Shown here piece after piece: positions 58,507-64,000 of a DNA stretch of 64,000 bases (positions are counted from its first letter, which is position 1; the number at the start of each line of letters is the position of its first letter). The stretch lies in NCBI RefSeq assembly GCF_001895265.1, contig NZ_CP016796.1, positions 1,054,001 to 1,118,000 of the forward strand, in the 5' to 3' direction. A program made the translations under genes and the position numbers. Source of the DNA: Francisella uliginis. GTDB lineage: Bacteria > Pseudomonadota > Gammaproteobacteria > Francisellales > Francisellaceae. The notes below the pieces were generated by a model. It was not told the DNA's origin. It was given only the letters and a program-made list of their open reading frames with translations, and made no database searches.

Positions 58507-60132
58507 CTAGCTACAAAAAATATTTTCTAAAGCAGCCTGTATATTTATTTTTAAAGAAGTAACTGTATAATTTGTTTGATCTACAGAAGTTGCCCCATAT
58601 ATACAAATATAATTTTTCACATTATCAATATAATCAATATCATAAGGGGTTAAAGCAGCTATATTTATGGTTTTATCAGGAGCTATAGATGTTAGAGTAG
58701 AGTATCTTTGACTATACTTCTTTAAACTTTCAGATATTAGTAAAACTAGGTCACTATTATGTATACTAATTTCAAGCTCATCATCAATATGCTTCGCAAT
58801 AATATCTATATTTAACTTCTGACTATAAGTTATTTGTTTTAATATCTGACAAAACTCACACAATCTTTGTCTATCTGAATCTATAATCAAGATATTCTGA
58901 TTATTTTTTAGCTGATATGGAATTATTCCTAAGTTTTTAACTATACTAGTACTTTGTTTTGCTATGCTTAATGATATTTTTTGATGTTCTTTTGAATTAA
59001 CTGTTAAATTAGCTCTTTTAACTTGTTCATCTTGAGAAAGTTTATAAATATATGAATTATGCAAGTCATGCTTTTGTTTAAACTCCAAAACTTTGCTATA
59101 AGCATTATCTACCGCTAAAGCAAACTCTACATTTTTCATATACTCACTTTCAAGAGATCTAAAAAGCTCCACAAACTTATAAGCATCTTTCTCATACCAA
59201 ACCCTTACTGGCATAAGAACAATATCAATTCCAGCTAATATTGCTAATTTTGTAGCTTCTATACAGCCAAAATGTGTAGCAATTGCTTTCATATCCATAG
59301 CGTCTGATACAACTAGACCTTTAAAACCTATTTTTTCTTTTAAAAATTTTGTAATGATATTATGTGATAATGTAGCTGGTATACCAATTTCTTGACCAGT
59401 TGAGACTGATCTATGTGTAGTATCATCTAAAGCTGGCATACTGATATGTGCCGACATCACCATACTATATTTATTAACTAAATTTTGAAAAGTCAATAAT
59501 TCAGTTTTTTCTAATTTATCTAAGCTTTTATTTACATTTACACTACCTAGATGACTATCTGAAGATGTATCACCATGACCTGGAAAGTGTTTAACACAAT
59601 CGATAATCTTAGCATCATGGTAACCATCTATAGCAGATTCTGCATATTCTATAACAGTTTCTGGGTTATCTGAATATGCTCTAACTCCAATAATAGGATT
59701 ATTCTTATTTGAGTTAACATCAATTACAGGAGCAAAGTTTACATTTATCCCTAAACTATATAACTCATCACCGATAATCTTCGCCATAGTATAAGCATTT
59801 TCTGGCTTATTTGTAGCAGCAAGAGCCATATTGCCACAGCCACTTGTGCCTTGCTTAATACGATTAACTCTACCTCCTTCTTGATCTGTTGCAAAAAAAA
59901 GTGGGGTGGTTACATTTGATTGGATATCTCTTAGAAGAGAAATTGTTTGTTCGTTGGTTTGAAAATTTTCTTTAAAGAGAATGAAACCACTTAAATTATA
60001 ATCTTTAAAAAGATTATTAATTTTTTGATTAGTTTTTACAAAAGGAATAGGTTGGTTGTCTGAATTTTCACCCCAATAGCGAAAATCCATCATAATCAAT
60101 TGACCTAATTTTTCTTTAATAGATATAGGCAT
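58507..60132 (-). CDS. Glycoside hydrolase family 3, NagZ/YbbD-like beta-N-acetylhexosaminidase
   Basis: A 541-aa protein. The GH3 barrel (about 1-340) shows LGQLIMMDF, FATDQEGGRVNRIKQGTSG, the KHFPGHGDTSSDSH loop carrying the His/Asp acid pair of the NagZ subgroup, and the nucleophile Asp in LVVSDAMDM. A C-terminal domain of about 190 residues follows, as in two-domain YbbD enzymes and unlike the 341-aa E. coli NagZ. No signal peptide is seen, so it probably removes GlcNAc from recycled muropeptides in the cytoplasm. The annotation as NagZ is by motif. Confidence 0.87.
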   Translation of the reverse strand: MPISIKEKLGQLIMMDFRYWGENSDNQPIPFVKTNQKINNLFKDYNLSGFILFKENFQTNEQTISLLRDIQSNVTTPLFFATDQEGGRVNRIKQGTSGCGNMALAATNKPENAYTMAKIIGDELYSLGINVNFAPVIDVNSNKNNPIIGVRAYSDNPETVIEYAESAIDGYHDAKIIDCVKHFPGHGDTSSDSHLGSVNVNKSLDKLEKTELLTFQNLVNKYSMVMSAHISMPALDDTTHRSVSTGQEIGIPATLSHNIITKFLKEKIGFKGLVVSDAMDMKAIATHFGCIEATKLAILAGIDIVLMPVRVWYEKDAYKFVELFRSLESEYMKNVEFALAVDNAYSKVLEFKQKHDLHNSYIYKLSQDEQVKRANLTVNSKEHQKISLSIAKQSTSIVKNLGIIPYQLKNNQNILIIDSDRQRLCEFCQILKQITYSQKLNIDIIAKHIDDELEISIHNSDLVLLISESLKKYSQRYSTLTSIAPDKTINIAALTPYDIDYIDNVKNYICIYGATSVDQTNYTVTSLKINIQAALENIFCS

Positions 60133-60189
60133 TTATTTTAGATAATTATAAGAAGTTAATTAATAGTAACATAGATAAATTAATCTTGT

Positions 60190-60972
60190 TTACATTCCCC
60201 AGCCGTGACTAACTAAAAATTTCTGACCAGTCAAAGCATTTGTTTTAAATCCAGCTAAAAATATAGCTGTATCAGCAATATCTTGAACAGTTGTAAATTC
60301 ACCATCAACAGTACCACCAAGCATAATATTCTTAACAACTTCTTCTTCAGAAATATTTAGCTCTTTTGCCTGTTCTGGAATTTGTTTTTCAACAAGTGGT
60401 GTTAGTACAAAACCAGGACCAATTAAATTAGATGAAATATTATGTTCAGCACCTTCTTTTGCTAATGCTCTTACAAAACCAACTTGGGCATGCTTAGCAG
60501 CTACATATGCTGCTTTATTTTTTGACGCAAGAACAGAGTGAACCGATCCAACTACAATAATTCTACCACCAGTTTTTAGATCTATCATATGTCGCATCGC
60601 AGCTTGAGTTACTAGTAAAGTACCTGTCATATGTATATCAAATAATTTCTTCCATGCAGAAATACTAAAGTCTACTATAGGTGATATTATCTGAATACCC
60701 GCATTATTGATAACTGTATCAATACGTCCAAATTTCTCTACAGTACTATTGACACCCGAGTTTACTTGTTCTTCATTTGTTACATCCATTTGTACAGCTA
60801 AAGTTTCCACATCATATTTTGATGATAAATCTTTAGCTACTTCTTGCGACTTTTCTAGATCTAAGTCAGCTATTACAACTTTTGCACCTTGTTTTGCAAA
60901 TTCTGTTGCCATACCTAAGCCTAAACCTGAGGCTGCACCTGTTATTAATGTAACTTTATTTTTTACAGACAT
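60190..60972 (-). CDS. bdh: 3-hydroxybutyrate dehydrogenase (SDR)
   Basis: A 260-aa short-chain dehydrogenase. TGAASGLGLGMA is the NAD motif, NNAG follows, the catalytic Ser is in VVGSVHS, and the YVAAKHA motif holds Tyr and Lys. The C-terminus LVSHGWGM is typical of bacterial 3-hydroxybutyrate dehydrogenases. It interconverts 3-hydroxybutyrate and acetoacetate; the latter is the substrate of the decarboxylase at 1469-2221. It stands alone between a glycosidase and cardiolipin synthase genes. Confidence 0.85.
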   Translation of the reverse strand: MSVKNKVTLITGAASGLGLGMATEFAKQGAKVVIADLDLEKSQEVAKDLSSKYDVETLAVQMDVTNEEQVNSGVNSTVEKFGRIDTVINNAGIQIISPIVDFSISAWKKLFDIHMTGTLLVTQAAMRHMIDLKTGGRIIVVGSVHSVLASKNKAAYVAAKHAQVGFVRALAKEGAEHNISSNLIGPGFVLTPLVEKQIPEQAKELNISEEEVVKNIMLGGTVDGEFTTVQDIADTAIFLAGFKTNALTGQKFLVSHGWGM

Positions 60973-61038
60973 TAAAATATCTCCTATAACTGTAATTAAG
61001 CTTTTACTAGATATTATATAGTAAAACTAATTAATTGA

Positions 61039-62469
61039 TCACATAAGAGGTGTTAAAATTTTCATAAAACTTTCTATAAGTAAACTACTACGCTTTGTCG
61101 TTAAGTGATTGGTATCTCTAGTTGAATCTTTTAAAATTTTATTAGCCCAGTCATATAGTTGTTCTAGATGATTTTGGCTATATATAAAAGTTGCTATTTC
61201 ATAGTTCAAAAACAAGCTACGGTTATCCAAGTTTACAGAGCCTAGCATCGCAAGGTTATTATCGATTAAGACAGCTTTTGCATGTACCATATTTTTTGTA
61301 AAATGAATATCTATACCAAACTTTAAAAAGTCTCTAATATAACTTGCTCTAGCTCTATCTACTATTTTATGATTAGATTCTTTAGGAGTTATAATTTTTA
61401 CTTCAACACCTCTTTTTCTAGCTAAAACTATAGAGTGATATAGTTCAGCAGATGGAATTAGATAGGGTGTTATAATCCATAATTTATGTTTCGCCGAGTT
61501 TATTGCTGTAATTAACCCTGAATATAACTGATCCTCTTGCAAATCTGGTCCAGATGGAATTACCTGTACAAAACCATCTTGTGAAATATCTTTACTTATT
61601 TTAAAATCTAGCTCTTGATTTGTAGCAAAATGCCAATCTGAGCAAAAAACTTTTAAAAAATATAGCAATGATTCACCCTGAATTTTAAATAATAAATCAT
61701 CCCACATTCCTTCATGCTCCATTGGTGACATATATTCATCACCAATATTCATCCCTCCACTAAATACAGTCTTATTATCAAAAATATATATCTTTCTATG
61801 ATTTCGATAATTAATATAGTTACGCAATGGATTAGTTAAGACAGGCATAAAAAAGACAACTTCAGCACCTAGCTTGCGTAGATTTCTAAATATCTTTTTA
61901 TTATGACGATATACATATAATGAACCAAGTGAATCTATCATCATTTTTACCTCAACACCTTTGGCAGCTTTTTTCTCTAAAGCATTTATAACAAGCTTAG
62001 ATGTAGTATCATTTTTAAAAACATAAGTTTGTATATAGATATTTTTTTCTGCTAAATCGATAGCTTCTATAAATGCTTGGAAAGATTTAACACCATCTGT
62101 ATATATCTCAAAAGAATTTTTTCCAGTAAGTGTTGGTAGATCCATACTAGAAAAAACATTGATAATATCCATAGGTAGATTTTTACACTTATGCTCTTTT
62201 ACTAAGCAGCTTTCCTGCAGAGCAGGTTGGCTAATATCCATAGTTTCTTTTTGCCAGAAACTTCGTTTATCTTTGCGTTGAAATATAAAAAAGAAGGGAA
62301 TTGCAATATAAGGAATAAATAATATAGCTAAAAGCCAAGCTAAAATATTTGAAGCTGACTTTTTGTCTACAATAAGTTTTAATACAACTAAAATTGTCAA
62401 AGCTTGACAAATAAACAAAACAATATTTGCTTCTATTACATATAATAAGCTTAGAAAGAAATTTTCCAT
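61039..62469 (-). CDS. cls: Cardiolipin synthase (copy 1)
   Basis: A 476-aa phospholipase-D superfamily protein. Two N-terminal membrane segments (about 10-28 and 38-58) form the PLDc_N part. Two HKD motifs follow: HRKIYIFDNKTVFSGGMNIGDEYM (about residue 222) and HAKAVLIDNNLAMLGSVNLDNRS (about residue 400). It joins two phosphatidylglycerols to cardiolipin at the inner membrane. The tandem upstream gene encodes a protein of the same length and very similar sequence. Confidence 0.93.
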   Translation of the reverse strand: MENFFLSLLYVIEANIVLFICQALTILVVLKLIVDKKSASNILAWLLAILFIPYIAIPFFFIFQRKDKRSFWQKETMDISQPALQESCLVKEHKCKNLPMDIINVFSSMDLPTLTGKNSFEIYTDGVKSFQAFIEAIDLAEKNIYIQTYVFKNDTTSKLVINALEKKAAKGVEVKMMIDSLGSLYVYRHNKKIFRNLRKLGAEVVFFMPVLTNPLRNYINYRNHRKIYIFDNKTVFSGGMNIGDEYMSPMEHEGMWDDLLFKIQGESLLYFLKVFCSDWHFATNQELDFKISKDISQDGFVQVIPSGPDLQEDQLYSGLITAINSAKHKLWIITPYLIPSAELYHSIVLARKRGVEVKIITPKESNHKIVDRARASYIRDFLKFGIDIHFTKNMVHAKAVLIDNNLAMLGSVNLDNRSLFLNYEIATFIYSQNHLEQLYDWANKILKDSTRDTNHLTTKRSSLLIESFMKILTPLM

Positions 62470-62549
62470 TTATAGAAATCATTTATAAGGAATCCTTAAG
62501 TATGAATTCTAACATAGTGAAAATATTCTAGATAGTTTAGTATCTATAA

Positions 62550-63980
62550 TTACATCAAAGGTGTGAGAATTTTCATAATACTTTCTACTATTAAACTACT
62601 ACGTTTCGTCGGTAAATGTGATGAATTTTGACTTGATTCTTTAAGTATATTTTCAGCCCACGAATAAAGTTTTTTTACCTCGTTAGGAGTATATATAAAA
62701 GTAGCAATTTCGTAGTTTAAAAATAAACTTCTATTATCGAGATTAATAGAACCAAGTATCGCAATATTTGAATCTATAAGTATAGCTTTAGCATGAATCA
62801 TTTTCTCTGTAAAATGTACTTGTATATTATGTTTTAATAGATCTCTAATATAACTTGATCTTGCTCGATTTATTATTTTATGGTCAGAATCTTTTGGGGT
62901 AATTATTTTTACATCAACACCACGACACTTAGCAAGAGTTATTGATTGTAATAAGTCTAAAGAAGGGATTAGATACGGTGTTATAATCCAAAGCTTTTCT
63001 TGTGCAGAATTTATTGCTGTTAGAAGTCCAGCATATAACTGATTTTTATTCATATCAGGTCCAGAAGGGACTACTTGGGTAAAACACTTATTATAAATGT
63101 TGTTTTCTATTTTAAACTTTAGCTCACGATTTGTTGCAAAATACCAGTCTGAACGAAAAACTTTTAAAAAATGTAATACAGATTCGCCACGAAGGCTAAA
63201 TAACAAATCACTCCACATCCCATCATGATAAGCCAAAGACATATATTCATCACCAATATTTATACCGCCACTCATAGCTAAATTATTATCAAAAATAAAA
63301 ATCTTACGATGATTTCTATAATTAATATAGTTACGCAAAGGATTTGTAAGTATTGGCATGAAAAATACTATTTCTGCGCCTAAAGTACGTAAGTTTCGAA
63401 ATATCCTTTTATTATGTAGATAAGCATGGAATGATCCCAGAGAATCAATCATCATTTTAACCTCAATTCCTTGAGCAGCTTTTTGTTCTAATGCACTTAT
63501 AACTAGTTTAGATGTAGTGTCATTTTTAAGTATATAAGTCTGAAGATATATGCTTTTTTTTGCAGAGTTGATCGCTTGCATAAAAGCTTCAAAAGATCTA
63601 ACCCCATTAGTATATATTTCAAAGCTGTTATGCATAGTAAGTGTTGGTAGATCAAGATTTGAAAAAGTATTAATAACATTTTTAGGTAATTCTTGGCAAT
63701 GATCATTAGTTAAACAAATTTTTTCAAAAGATGCTGAGCTATCTATATTCATAGTCTTTTTCTGCCAAAACCTACGTCTATCTTTGCGCTGAAATATAAA
63801 GAAAAAGGGTATTGCAACATAAGGAATAAATAATATTGCTAAGAGCCAAGCTATAATATTAGATGCAGATTTTTTATCTACTATAAGTTTTAAAACGACA
63901 AATATAGTAAAAACTTGGCAAATAAATAAAATAGAATTTGCTTCTAATAAGTATATTACTCCAGATATAAAATTATCCAT
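62550..63980 (-). CDS. cls: Cardiolipin synthase (copy 2)
   Basis: A 476-aa paralogue of the next gene, with the same architecture: two N-terminal membrane spans, HRKIFIFDNNLAMSGGINIGDEYM and HAKAILIDSNIAILGSINLDNRS, and the same C-terminus (IMKILTPLM). The two are separated by only 80 bp, so they arose by tandem duplication; protein divergence is moderate, so the duplication is not recent. Both copies keep their catalytic motifs. Confidence 0.92.
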   Translation of the reverse strand: MDNFISGVIYLLEANSILFICQVFTIFVVLKLIVDKKSASNIIAWLLAILFIPYVAIPFFFIFQRKDRRRFWQKKTMNIDSSASFEKICLTNDHCQELPKNVINTFSNLDLPTLTMHNSFEIYTNGVRSFEAFMQAINSAKKSIYLQTYILKNDTTSKLVISALEQKAAQGIEVKMMIDSLGSFHAYLHNKRIFRNLRTLGAEIVFFMPILTNPLRNYINYRNHRKIFIFDNNLAMSGGINIGDEYMSLAYHDGMWSDLLFSLRGESVLHFLKVFRSDWYFATNRELKFKIENNIYNKCFTQVVPSGPDMNKNQLYAGLLTAINSAQEKLWIITPYLIPSLDLLQSITLAKCRGVDVKIITPKDSDHKIINRARSSYIRDLLKHNIQVHFTEKMIHAKAILIDSNIAILGSINLDNRSLFLNYEIATFIYTPNEVKKLYSWAENILKESSQNSSHLPTKRSSLIVESIMKILTPLM

Positions 63981-64000
63981 ATTTTTTACACTAATTTGAA

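Overview
The window is AT-rich gammaproteobacterial chromosome and most resembles the genus Francisella or a close relative. The reasons are the divergent bioA/bioBFCD locus with a convergent birA, a fused folK-folP gene, a fused pabB-pabC gene, the MHS-type MFS permease at the left, NsrR next to a flavohaemoglobin gene, and the overall style of the proteins. The genus is inferred from gene content and protein signatures; no search was run.

Layout. 1-11.7 kb: tail of an exported protein gene, thioredoxin, a DUF3293 protein, acetoacetate decarboxylase, two MFS permeases, a ROK sugar kinase, and the biotin locus (birA, bioD, bioC, bioF, bioB and divergent bioA, with a BirA-type operator between bioB and bioA). 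11.8-13.3 kb: an IS110-family transposase gene split by a 260-bp inverted-repeat element (7-bp target duplication), then a structured non-coding stretch and a REP-like hairpin. 13.5-25.1 kb: an accessory locus of tightly packed genes, small leader ORF - membrane protein A - RTX-type protein A - membrane protein B - RTX-type protein B. A and B have unrelated N-terminal domains but share a 1,164-bp module. Membrane protein B is out of frame at a (TTTA)8 tract and looks phase-variable. RTX protein B is cut by a 949-bp IS5-family element; removing it restores one 2,057-codon frame. 25.1-32.0 kb: folate and p-aminobenzoate genes, including an adenylate-forming enzyme coupled to pabBC-pabA. 32.0-35.2 kb: two aldo/keto reductases (one broken by a 14-nt deletion) and an exported nitrilase-family protein. 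35.2-46.9 kb: a probable biosynthetic locus with an Sfp-type phosphopantetheinyl transferase, a frameshifted pentapeptide-repeat membrane protein, a small lipoprotein, a 2,398-aa NRPS-PKS hybrid (A-PCP-KS-AT-KR-ACP-TE), and an overlapping PAS-histidine kinase without a response regulator. 47-64 kb: tRNA-Val(GAC), a fatty-acid hydroxylase-like protein, rlmL, ACR3/ArsR, fmt, gshB, a POT transporter, hemL, nsrR/hmp, a GH3 glycosidase, 3-hydroxybutyrate dehydrogenase and two tandem cardiolipin synthases.

Two regions stand out. The RTX locus reads as two membrane-protein/secreted-protein cassettes whose N-terminal domains could be exchanged by recombination through the shared module, with slippage switching of one membrane partner. 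The NRPS-PKS locus reads as a self-contained pathway for one small statine-like or pyrrolidinone-like metabolite, physically coupled to a sensor kinase that could respond to it or to a related cue. Both readings are inferences from architecture.
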